Below are positions 37,363-45,609 of a stretch of 64,000 nucleotides of DNA, piece by piece. Source of the stretch: an uncultured Roseobacter sp. (GTDB taxonomy: Bacteria > Pseudomonadota > Alphaproteobacteria > Rhodobacterales > Rhodobacteraceae); the NCBI RefSeq assembly GCF_947496515.1, contig NZ_CANMDB010000006.1, positions 186,001-250,000 of the forward strand, in the 5' to 3' direction. Position numbers and translations under genes: made by a program. A model generated the notes under the pieces. It did no database searches, was not told where the DNA came from, and was given only the letters and a program-made list of their open reading frames with translations. The number at the start of each line of letters is the position of its first letter. The stretch's first letter is position 1.

Positions 37363-37945
37363 GAACTTGGCACCTTTATGCGTGGCGGTGACATAGACGG
37401 CGCTGGTAAAGGAAAACCTGATACAGGCAGGTGGATTAGCGAAAATTTATTGTAACAGGTCGCGCGGCCCTTTTGTGATACGGTCCGCAGCGGTCGAGAT
37501 GTCTTTGGCTACGTGCGTTGTACCTGTTGACAGGAGGGTGTTGGCGGATGGGAAGCGGCCTTTGGTCACTGTCCTGCATTGGGCTTCGAGGGCTGTTTGC
37601 TGTCGCTGCGATGGCGTGACCTGCGTGTGTGACGGACAGTCTGCAACGACATAAAAGCGCGGTGATGGGATCATTCTGTACGGCGCCCAATATGAAGCCG
37701 CCGCAGGGATTACAGCCAAGATCTGTGATGCGGACCGGTGTCAGACGCGGGGCCTCAGGTAGCAAGAGAACCCGCTACGCCGGTGAGACCTCTGTGGGTT
37801 AGGGGACCAGGCAGCCGGGCTGGGACAGGCTGCATTGGCGTTGTGCCTGTGAGTGACGGCATATCGCGCCCGTTCCACGTTGTCTTCCGCCAGGATCATC
37901 CGTAGGTTTGGGATCAGCTCTGGCAGAATCGCTTCGCTCGAGATA
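37363..37945. other. Divergent intergenic region between the c-di-GMP gene and imuA
   Basis: These 583 bp carry the promoter regions of the minus-strand GGDEF-EAL gene and of imuA. No gene is supported; a 73-codon minus-strand frame (37741-37962) has no recognisable family and would cover the SOS box. AGGTGCCAAG is all that precedes the GGDEF-EAL start, a poor ribosome-binding site. Confidence 0.5.
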
Positions 37946-37960
37946 GAACATAACAGGAAC
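37946..37960 (+). promoter_or_regulatory. LexA (SOS) box of alphaproteobacterial type
   Basis: GAAC-ATAACAG-GAAC is an exact match to the alphaproteobacterial LexA direct-repeat operator GAAC-N7-GAAC. It lies 26 bp before the imuA ATG at 37987, where it would overlap the promoter, and imuA-imuB-dnaE2 is an established LexA target in Caulobacter and relatives. Confidence 0.85.
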
Positions 37961-37986
37961 AAACTTTAGATACGTCCTCGTGTTTT

Positions 37987-38706
37987 ATGTCAGCATATCT
38001 TTCCAGCAAGCGGCTTTCGGGTGCGACACCCCTGGACCGGCGCGCGCAGGTCGCACTGTCGGAGGTCTTTCCCACAACCGTCACCGACGCGAGCGCCACG
38101 GGGTTCGTATTGTCCCGACTGCGGGGTGGGGGGCCGGTGCTGTGGGTGCAGGACAGGCTGTCGCGCAAGGAGGCAGGGGTGCCCTATCTGCCGGGTCTGC
38201 GAGACCTGCGTGGTCTGCCAGATCCGCCGGGGCTGCAAGGCCTGCCGAAACAACAGCCCGTGATCCAGGTGAATTTGAGCGGGGCGGCGGATGTGCTCTG
38301 GGCGATGGAAGAGGGTCTGGGCTGCAAGACGCTCTGCGCCGTGATCGGCGAGATCTGGGGCACGCCACCGGCGTTGAGCTTTACCGCCACCAAACGTCTG
38401 GCGCTGAGGGCGGAGACGGCAGGCGTGGCCTGCTGGCTCATCCGGCGCGCGGCGGAGCCGGGGCTGAGTGCCGCGCGGGAGCGTTGGCGCGTGGGGTCGC
38501 TGCCCGCGGCCGCGCACCCCGACGACGCGCAGGCGCCGGGCACCCCGCGCTGGCAGGCGGAGCTGTTCAAATCCCGCAGCCGCAAGCCCGGGATCTGGGT
38601 GATCGGCGATGACGGATCGGCGGATCCTCTCCCTGTCGCTGCCCCATTTCGCGATGGAACGCTGGCAGAGACACGCGACGCGGAACGGCGACGCGCCCAG
38701 CGATGA
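37987..38706 (+). CDS. imuA: ImuA-like mutagenesis cassette protein
   Basis: First gene of the DNA-damage-inducible translesion cassette. The 239-residue protein contains the RecA/SulA-like core expected of ImuA: VALSEVFP, LRGGGPVLWVQDRL, LWAMEEGLGCKTLCAVIGEIWG, ALSFTATKRLALRAETAGV, RWQAELFKSRSRKPGIWVI. No Walker A lysine motif is seen, as in other alphaproteobacterial ImuA. Its last about 33 codons (after VIGDD) overlap the imuB start by 98 bp and are probably not conserved. Confidence 0.88.
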   Translation: MSAYLSSKRLSGATPLDRRAQVALSEVFPTTVTDASATGFVLSRLRGGGPVLWVQDRLSRKEAGVPYLPGLRDLRGLPDPPGLQGLPKQQPVIQVNLSGAADVLWAMEEGLGCKTLCAVIGEIWGTPPALSFTATKRLALRAETAGVACWLIRRAAEPGLSAARERWRVGSLPAAAHPDDAQAPGTPRWQAELFKSRSRKPGIWVIGDDGSADPLPVAAPFRDGTLAETRDAERRRAQR

Positions 38707-40135
38707 TGTGCCGCTCGCGTTGGTGCGCGAGGGCCCGCACGGCCAGGTAATCCACGCCACTAACCGCGCCGCCCGTCTGTCAGGCGTCACAGCGGAGGCG
38801 CGGGTGGTCGATATGCGGGCGGTTTGCCCGGCGCTGCGGGTGGAATACGCCGATCCCGCAGGCGATGCGCAGGGGCTTGAGCGGCTGGCGCTATGGGCGC
38901 GGCGCTGGTGCCCGTGGAGCGTGCGCGATGGCGTGGACGGACTGGTGCTGGAGACCACGGGCAGCGATCACCTCATGGGGGGCGAGGCTGCGATGCTGAC
39001 CGAGATGGAATCCCGGCTGTCGCTGCTGGGCCTGACGACGCGGCTGGCGGTGGCGCCAACCTGGGGTGCGGCCTGGGCGCTCGCACGCTTTGGCCCTGTC
39101 CGCGCGATCTGCCATGAGGCGGATCTTGTCATGCAATTGGCCCCGCTGCCGGTCGCCGCCCTGCGGCTGGAGGCGGATACCCTGCTGCTGTTGCAACGGC
39201 TCGGGCTCAAGACCATCGGGCAACTGGCGCAGGTACCGCGGCTGTCACTGGCCCGACGCTTTGTCCGCAGTCCGTTGGAGGCAAACCCGCTGATGCGGCT
39301 GGATCAGGCCATGGGCCGCCTGGCCGAGCCTGTGGCCAGCGTCGCCGCAGACCCGCCGATCCTGGCGCGCGCGGGTCTGCCCGAGCCCATTCAGGATCCC
39401 ACCGCCTATCTGCCGCAGCTCTGTCAGGATCTCTGCGCGCGCATGGACCGCGCGGGCGTGGGCTGCCGCCGCCTGCATCTCACCGTCTACCGCACCGATG
39501 GCGAGGTCAGCCGGCTCGACGTGGCGACCGCTGCGGCCAGCCGCGATGCAGCCCATCTGTGCAAGCTTTTTGAGGGACGGCTGGCGCGGCTCAACCCCGG
39601 GTTCGGGTTCGATCTGATCACGCTGGAGGCGGACCGCGTGGAAGAGATCGCGCCCCGGCAGCCGGGCCTCGACGGGCGCGCGGATGCAGGCGTGCCGTTG
39701 CCGCAACTGATGGACCGATTGGTGGCCCGGCTGGGCGCCCGGGCCGTCAAACATCCCGCGCTGCGCGAAAGCCACCTGCCGGAGCGTGCGCAGTTTCTCG
39801 CACCCGTGCCCGTCGCGGCCTCGGCGGAGCAGGCCGTGCAACCACGCCCGTTAAGGCTTTTCGAGCCGCCCGAGGAGATCCGTGTGCTCTATGCGGTGCC
39901 CGAAGGCCCGCCCGCGCAGTTTGTCTGGCGGCGGCAGACCCACCGCGTGGTGCGCTATGCAGGGCCGGAACGCATCGCGCCGGAATGGTGGCACGACCGG
40001 CCCGGCACCCGGCTGCGCGACTATTTCCGTGTCGAGGATCAGACGGGCGGGCGCTACTGGCTCTACCGCGAAGGCCTGCACGAGGACGGGCGCGGCGGCG
40101 ATCCGCGCTGGTTCGTGCACGGAGGCTTCGCGTGA
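38609..40135 (+). CDS. imuB: ImuB, catalytically inactive Y-family polymerase-like protein
   Basis: Recruits DnaE2 to the replication clamp during induced mutagenesis. The 508-residue protein begins RRILSLSLPHFAMERW, the usual ImuB N-terminus where the Y-family catalytic Asp is missing. RLGLKTIGQLAQVPRLSLARRF is the helix-hairpin-helix region; LFEPPEEIRVL contains a possible clamp-binding segment, and the tail RDYFRVEDQTGGRYWLYREGL is typical of ImuB. The start at 38609 lies 98 bp inside imuA; the conserved N-terminus forces this overlap. Confidence 0.93.
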   Translation: MTDRRILSLSLPHFAMERWQRHATRNGDAPSDDVPLALVREGPHGQVIHATNRAARLSGVTAEARVVDMRAVCPALRVEYADPAGDAQGLERLALWARRWCPWSVRDGVDGLVLETTGSDHLMGGEAAMLTEMESRLSLLGLTTRLAVAPTWGAAWALARFGPVRAICHEADLVMQLAPLPVAALRLEADTLLLLQRLGLKTIGQLAQVPRLSLARRFVRSPLEANPLMRLDQAMGRLAEPVASVAADPPILARAGLPEPIQDPTAYLPQLCQDLCARMDRAGVGCRRLHLTVYRTDGEVSRLDVATAAASRDAAHLCKLFEGRLARLNPGFGFDLITLEADRVEEIAPRQPGLDGRADAGVPLPQLMDRLVARLGARAVKHPALRESHLPERAQFLAPVPVAASAEQAVQPRPLRLFEPPEEIRVLYAVPEGPPAQFVWRRQTHRVVRYAGPERIAPEWWHDRPGTRLRDYFRVEDQTGGRYWLYREGLHEDGRGGDPRWFVHGGFA

Positions 40136-40513
40136 GGAGGTGGGTTGAGGCGCTGAGGGGACGTTGTGCGATCAGTTCAGAGGGCGTACTGCGAAATGCC
40201 CTATGGCCCCACAAAAGCTGCCGCATGGCAAGAGCGCTGAGGGCATCGCCCGACCTGGAGGGCGTTGAGCAAAAGTTGTGCTGCATGCGATCTCTCCAAA
40301 AAGGGAACGGTTGGCCACTTGCAACTGTTGAAATCGCCCTCCGGGGGGAGGTCGGGCGATGCCCGGCGGTGCCGCCGGGCATCGCCTTTAGGCAAGTGCT
40401 GCGTCTAACCTGTTATCGGGGAGCCTCTTTCGACGCAAAGGCATGCAATGGGTATATCGCACGGACCCAACCACTCGATAGACCAAAGGCAGGCGCGACC
40501 CTGACGTCCCACC
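40136..40513. other. imuB-dnaE2 intergenic region
   Basis: 378 bp separate imuB from dnaE2, although these genes are usually adjacent. No gene is supported. Most of the gap is taken by a set of inverted repeats (40241-40386). The last 120 bp show no good ribosome-binding site for dnaE2 at 40514; CCTGAGATGG around 40517 only offers another in-frame ATG at 40523. Confidence 0.55.
40241..40386. repeat. Composite inverted-repeat element (REPIN-like or attenuator-like)
   Basis: GGGCATCGCCCGACCT (40241-40256) is perfectly complementary to AGGTCGGGCGATGCCC (40349-40364). Inside, GGAGGGCG (40257-40264) pairs with CGCCCTCC (40335-40342) and CAAAAGTTG (40270-40278) pairs 8 of 9 with CAACTGTTG (40322-40330), so about 33 bp of stem enclose a 43-nt loop. 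The right arm also belongs to a second perfect 15-bp inverted repeat (40355-40369 with 40372-40386) separated by 2 nt. The two pairings exclude each other. Confidence 0.75.
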
Positions 40514-43500
40514 ATGCCTGAGATGGACAACCAGCGCCCCCGGCGCACGCTGGAGGAGGCATTCACCCCAAACCCGCCCGCCGCGTTCGTGGAACTTGGG
40601 GTCACCACCTGCTTTTCCTTCCTGCGCGGCGCCTCCGACGCGGTGGATCTGGCGCGCACGGCCAATGAGCTGGGCTATGACGCTCTGGGATGCGCCGATC
40701 TGAACACCATGGCAGGGGTCGTGCGCATCCACGCCGAAGCGCGGAAAGCAAAGCTGCGCCCTGTCATTGGCTGCCGTCTTCAACTCGTCACCGGCGAGGC
40801 GTTCCTCGCCTATCCGCGCCACCGGGCTGCCTACGGGGATCTGTGCGAACTGCTCTCCAAGGGCAAGCGGCAAGACCAGGAGGGCAACTGGCAGGCCAAG
40901 GGGGTCTGTGATATCACCCTCGACGATCTGGCGGATCACGCAAGAGACGTAGAGCTCATCGCCCTGCCGGGCCCGGATCTGGACCGTTTTGCCGTGGGTC
41001 TGCGCCGTCTCACCCGCCGCTTGCCGAGCCTCCGCCATATCGCGGCGAGCTATCTTTACCGTGGCGACGACCGCGCGCGGATCAACCGGCTGGACAGGCT
41101 GGCGCGCGACCATGGCCTGTGCATTCTGGCCACCAACGACGTGCATTATCACGCGCCCGACCGCCGCCCGCTGCAGGACGTGATGACCTGCATCCTGCAC
41201 AAGACGACGATTACGCAAGCCGGTTTCCTGCTCGACGCCAATGCTGAACGGCACCTGAAATCGCCTGCCCAGATGGTACAGCTTTTTGCCTACTGGCCCC
41301 ATGCTATCACGGCCACGCGCGCCGTCGCCGATGCCTGCACCTTCGATCTGACGGAGCTGTCCTATGAATACCCGGTCAAGAACATTCCCGAAGGGCGCAG
41401 CCCGCAGGAATACCTCATAGAGCTGACGTGGAAGGGCGCTGCGATCCGCTATCCGCAGGGCGTGCCGGAGCAGGTGCGCGAGACGCTGGAAAAGGAACTG
41501 GCGCTGATCGCCAAGCGTGAGATCGCACAGTATTTCCTGACCATCTACGACGTGATGCAATATGCCAAACACGGTGCGGGCAAACCGATCCTCTGTCAGG
41601 GTAGGGGGTCTGCGGCGAACTCCGCCGTCTGCTACGTGCTGGGCATCACCGCCGTGGATCCGGCCACCAATGATCTGCTCTTTGAGCGTTTCATCAGCGA
41701 GGAACGTGTGGAGCCGCCCGACATCGACGTGGATTTTGAACACGAACGCCGCGAGGAGGTGATCCAGCACATCTACCGCGAATACGGCCGCGACCGCGCC
41801 GGGCTCTGCGCGACGGTGATCCATTACCGTCCGCGCATGGCGGTGCGCGAGGTGGGCAAGGTCATGGGGCTCTCCGAGGACATCACCTCGGCGCTGGCCA
41901 AGACCATCTGGGGCAGTTGGGGCAAAGAGGTGGGCGCGCGCGAGGCGGCGGAGGCGGGGATCGACCTCAGCGACCCGCTGATGGCGCGCACAATCAAGCT
42001 GGCCGATCAGATGATCGGGATGCCGCGGCATCTCAGCCAGCATGTGGGCGGGTTTATCCTGACGGAAACTCCGCTGACCCGCACCGTGCCCATCGGCAAC
42101 GGGGCCATGGCCGACCGAAGTTTCATCGAATGGGACAAGGACGATATCGACGAGCTGCGCATCCTCAAGGTGGATGTGCTGGCGCTTGGCATGCTGACCT
42201 GTATCCGCAAGTGCTTTGACATGATTGCGGCGCATTACGGTGAGACCCACAGCCTTGCAAGCATCGAACAGAAGGATGCGGCGGTCTATGGCATGCTGTG
42301 CAAGGGCGACAGCATCGGGGTTTTTCAGGTGGAAAGCAGGGCGCAGATGAACATGCTGCCGCGCCTGAAGCCTGAGACTTTCTATGACCTTGTGATCCAG
42401 GTCGCCATTGTCCGGCCCGGCCCCATTCAGGGGGACATGGTGCATCCCTATCTGGCGCGCCGAAGCGGAAAGGAGAAAGAGGACTACCCCTCACCGGGGC
42501 CGGAGCATGACCCGGATGAGCTGAAGAATATCCTTGAGCGCACCAAGGGCGTGCCGATCTTTCAGGAGCAGGCGATGAAGATCGCCATGGTCGCCGCCGA
42601 ATTCTCACCAGACGAGGCCAACCAGCTGCGCAAGGCCATGGCCACCTTCCGCTCCCGCGGCACCATCGGGGAGCTCGAAGACAAGATGGTGGGCCGGATG
42701 ATCAACCGCGGCTATGAGGCGGAATTTGCCACGCGCTGTTTCAATCAGATCAAGGGGTTCGGCGATTACGGCTTTCCAGAAAGCCATGCGGCGAGCTTTG
42801 CGCATCTGGTCTATGTCTCCAGCTGGATCAAGCATTATTACCCGGATGTCTTCTGCGCTGCCTTGCTCAACTCCCAGCCCATGGGGTTCTACGCGCCAGC
42901 CCAGATCGTGCGTGACGCACGCGAGCACGGGGTCGAGGTGCGCCCCCCCGACATCAACTACAGCGACTGGGACAGCACGTTGGAGCCATTGGGACATCGG
43001 CGCTTTGCGGTACGGCTGGGGCTGCGGCAGGTGGACGGGATAGGCCGCGCCGTGGCCGAGCGGATCATGGCGCAGCGCGCCGACCCCTACACGGATCTGG
43101 GGGATCTGAAAAAGCGCGCCCGCGTTGATGCGGGCAGCCTGCGCAAGCTGGCGGCAGGGGACGCGTTCCGTTCCATGGGGCTCGACCGGCGGCAGGCGCT
43201 GTGGGAGACGCGAGCGCTCAGGGATGCGCCGGATCTGCCACTGTTCGAGACCCACCGCGACGAAGGCCCGGAGGTCTTGCACCAGCTGCCACAGATGCCC
43301 CGGTGCGAACAGGTGGTGGCGGACTACCAGACCCTGCGCTTGTCCCTGAAGGCGCATCCACTGTCCTTTCTGCGCAGCAGCATGGCGCGGCAGGGGTATA
43401 CGCCTGCGGGGGATCTTGGCCGCATGCGCCACGGGCAGCGGGTCTCGATGGCGGGGATCGTGCTCATTCGTCAGAGGCCCGGGAGTGCCAAGGGGGTGTG

Positions 43501-43813
43501 CTTCATCACGCTGGAGGATGAAACCGGCGTGGCCAATCTGGTGATCTGGCCCAAGGTGATGGTGGCCTTTCGCAAGGTGATCATGCAGTCCCGGCTGATG
43601 GATGTGCGTGGCGTGGTGCAGCGGGATGCGGATGTGATCCATATCGTGGTGCATCAGCTCACCGACCGCAGCGACGCGCTGGCGCGGCTGTCGGGCGACC
43701 CGCTCCAGATCCCGCTGGCGCGCGCTGATGAGGTGGTGCGCCCCGTGCCCAGCTACACCCAGCGGCACCCCCGCGACGTGCGGATCATCCCCAAATCGCG
43801 CGATTTCCACTAG
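40514..43813 (+). CDS. dnaE2: Error-prone DNA polymerase DnaE2
   Basis: Alpha-subunit homologue that performs translesion synthesis with ImuA and ImuB. The 1099-residue protein begins with the PHP domain (FVELGVTTCFSFLRGASDAVDL), has the polymerase catalytic aspartates in PPDIDVDFEHERREEVI, the fingers region and a C-terminal OB-fold (RVSMAGIVLIRQRPGSAKGVCFITLEDE). DnaE2 is shorter than replicative DnaE1 (about 1160) and lacks its C-terminal clamp-binding tail, as here. Starts at 40514 or 40523 are equally possible. Confidence 0.96.
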   Translation: MPEMDNQRPRRTLEEAFTPNPPAAFVELGVTTCFSFLRGASDAVDLARTANELGYDALGCADLNTMAGVVRIHAEARKAKLRPVIGCRLQLVTGEAFLAYPRHRAAYGDLCELLSKGKRQDQEGNWQAKGVCDITLDDLADHARDVELIALPGPDLDRFAVGLRRLTRRLPSLRHIAASYLYRGDDRARINRLDRLARDHGLCILATNDVHYHAPDRRPLQDVMTCILHKTTITQAGFLLDANAERHLKSPAQMVQLFAYWPHAITATRAVADACTFDLTELSYEYPVKNIPEGRSPQEYLIELTWKGAAIRYPQGVPEQVRETLEKELALIAKREIAQYFLTIYDVMQYAKHGAGKPILCQGRGSAANSAVCYVLGITAVDPATNDLLFERFISEERVEPPDIDVDFEHERREEVIQHIYREYGRDRAGLCATVIHYRPRMAVREVGKVMGLSEDITSALAKTIWGSWGKEVGAREAAEAGIDLSDPLMARTIKLADQMIGMPRHLSQHVGGFILTETPLTRTVPIGNGAMADRSFIEWDKDDIDELRILKVDVLALGMLTCIRKCFDMIAAHYGETHSLASIEQKDAAVYGMLCKGDSIGVFQVESRAQMNMLPRLKPETFYDLVIQVAIVRPGPIQGDMVHPYLARRSGKEKEDYPSPGPEHDPDELKNILERTKGVPIFQEQAMKIAMVAAEFSPDEANQLRKAMATFRSRGTIGELEDKMVGRMINRGYEAEFATRCFNQIKGFGDYGFPESHAASFAHLVYVSSWIKHYYPDVFCAALLNSQPMGFYAPAQIVRDAREHGVEVRPPDINYSDWDSTLEPLGHRRFAVRLGLRQVDGIGRAVAERIMAQRADPYTDLGDLKKRARVDAGSLRKLAAGDAFRSMGLDRRQALWETRALRDAPDLPLFETHRDEGPEVLHQLPQMPRCEQVVADYQTLRLSLKAHPLSFLRSSMARQGYTPAGDLGRMRHGQRVSMAGIVLIRQRPGSAKGVCFITLEDETGVANLVIWPKVMVAFRKVIMQSRLMDVRGVVQRDADVIHIVVHQLTDRSDALARLSGDPLQIPLARADEVVRPVPSYTQRHPRDVRIIPKSRDFH

Positions 43814-44479
43814 GTTCAGGTTGCCCTCGTTCTTCCCCTATCCGGTTCCGATTTTTTTCCCGAAAAGGCGGATCGTGGCCGACAGGGTGTCGCCAACTCG
43901 ATCAGATGCGGAACGCGGGGACAGGGTCATTTCATGTCCGCGGACTGCGCCGCCTCGCCGCAGATCCACGATGGCCGAGCGCCAAAGCAGATGGGCATTG
44001 GCTCAAATCTCTGTACGTGCCCACCAATGGCGACAACTCGACAGGTAAAATACGGGGCGCATCACAGGCTGGCCAATTTCCCGAGGTTTGTCGTCCGGAC
44101 CGACTGCGCCGACATCCGAGAACGCCGCAGAGGCTCGCCTCGCAAAGGTTCTGGGACACTGCACCCAACACTAGCGCCCACATTTTAAGCACAGTCCCCA
44201 TCGGTCAGCGAAAAAACGCACAGATCGGCGGCCGTCGATGCCGCCGCTGCCGGCCGAGCGGCCCTGTATGACCACGCCGGGAAAACCCGTTGAGAGTGCA
44301 ACGGGTATGGCGCGCTGTCTTTGGCTCACTCACGCCTTCATGCTGGCAGAGGACTGCCCCTGTCACGGTGGCGCCCGGCCTGAGCAGTCCAAGGACACAT
44401 GATTGTTGAATTATTTGCTGTCAATTGTCTCTGCTCGGCGTACATTCACCTCGTCCGACACCATCTGACTGGTCCTCCC
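43814..44479. other. Intergenic region between dnaE2 and the RND efflux genes
   Basis: These 666 bp hold no supported gene. Frames of 80-120 codons occur on both strands but none resembles a known family. The region presumably contains the promoter of the efflux operon. I find neither a clear sigma-70 promoter nor a palindromic repressor site and no divergent regulator gene, in contrast to many RND operons. Confidence 0.5.
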
Positions 44480-45607
44480 ATGACACATTTTTCCCGACTG
44501 CTCTGCGCCCTTGGTCTCGCGCTCTTCGCCTTTTCGGCCACCGCACAGCAAGGCCCGCCGCCCGTCACGGTGGCCAACCCGGTGGTCAAAACCATCGTGG
44601 AGGACGACGAGTTCGTTGGTCGGTTCGGGGCCCGTGCCGAGGTGCAGATGCGCGCCCGCGTGTCCGGCTACCTGCAAGAGGTGCATTTCACCGATGGCAG
44701 CCTGGTGGAACAGGGCCAGCTGCTCTTTTCTATCGACCGGCGGCAGTTCGATACGGCCCTCCGGCAGGCCCAATCGCAGATCGACGTGGCCCGGGCCACC
44801 TTTGACTTTGCCGAAGAGCAGCTGGAACGGGCCGAGCAGCTGATCCAGAACGGCAACATCCCGCAAAGCGTTGTCGATGAGCGGCGCGAGGCGTTTCTCT
44901 CCGCCCAGGGCGAGCTCGAACAGACGCGCGCCGCGCTGGAACTTGCGGAACTGGACGTGGAATACTCCCAGATTCGCGCGCCCATGGCGGGCCGCATCGA
45001 CCAGAGCCTTGTCGACCCGGGCAATCTGGTCACGGCGAACGATACCGTGCTGACGACGATTGTGTCCTCTGATCCGATCTACTTTTATTTCGACATCGAC
45101 GAGCGGTACTTTCTCGCCTACGCCCGGGATGCCCGCGCGCGCGGTGTGTCTTTGCAGGAAGGAGGCGGGGGGCTTGAGGTCAAGGTAACGCTCTCGGACA
45201 GGCAGATCCCGCCGCAGACCGGGGTGCTCGATTTCTCTGAAAACCGTCTGGATGAGCAGACCGGCACAATGCGCATCCGGGCGGTGTTGGACAATCCCGA
45301 CGAACTGCTGACGCCGGGGCTCTTTGGTCGGGTGAATGTGCCGGGCTCGCTGCCCTATGAGGGCATTCTGGTGCCCGACAGCGCGATCGTTGCCGATCAG
45401 AACCGCCGGCTGGTACGCACCGTGGATGATGAGGGGAATGTCAGTTCGCTGCCGGTCCGGCCAGGGCCCCGCATCGACGGCTACAGGGTGATCCGCGAAG
45501 GGCTCGACGGCTCCGAGGTGATCGTGGTCGAGGGGATCGTCCGCGCCCGCGAAGGCGCCGTCGTCGCGCCCGAGATGACGGAACTGCCGCCTGTCTCGGA
45601 AAACTGA
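44480..45607 (+). CDS. RND efflux periplasmic adaptor (membrane-fusion protein)
   Basis: A 375-residue adaptor linking an RND pump to an outer-membrane channel. The signal peptide MTHFSRLLCALGLALFAFSA is followed by the barrel-sandwich motif MRARVSGYLQEVHFTDGSLVEQGQLLFSID, a coiled-coil hairpin (about 95-165), and LAELDVEYSQIRAPMAGRI. The start at 44480 gives the signal peptide; an upstream in-frame start at 44399 would not. It lacks a lipobox Cys. The pump gene follows after 2 bp; no outer-membrane channel gene is adjacent. Confidence 0.93.
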   Translation: MTHFSRLLCALGLALFAFSATAQQGPPPVTVANPVVKTIVEDDEFVGRFGARAEVQMRARVSGYLQEVHFTDGSLVEQGQLLFSIDRRQFDTALRQAQSQIDVARATFDFAEEQLERAEQLIQNGNIPQSVVDERREAFLSAQGELEQTRAALELAELDVEYSQIRAPMAGRIDQSLVDPGNLVTANDTVLTTIVSSDPIYFYFDIDERYFLAYARDARARGVSLQEGGGGLEVKVTLSDRQIPPQTGVLDFSENRLDEQTGTMRIRAVLDNPDELLTPGLFGRVNVPGSLPYEGILVPDSAIVADQNRRLVRTVDDEGNVSSLPVRPGPRIDGYRVIREGLDGSEVIVVEGIVRAREGAVVAPEMTELPPVSEN

Positions 45608-45609
45608 GG

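Noticed and set aside
37741-37962. 73-codon minus-strand frame upstream of imuA
   Set aside because: Would place the SOS box inside a coding region; no family resemblance and Pro/Arg/Ser-rich tail.
40388-42445. 685-codon minus-strand open frame over dnaE2
   Set aside because: Antisense to the well-supported PHP and polymerase domains of DnaE2; no recognisable motif.
43814-44479. Possible divergent TetR-type regulator for the RND pump
   Set aside because: No frame in the gap shows a helix-turn-helix or any family pattern.
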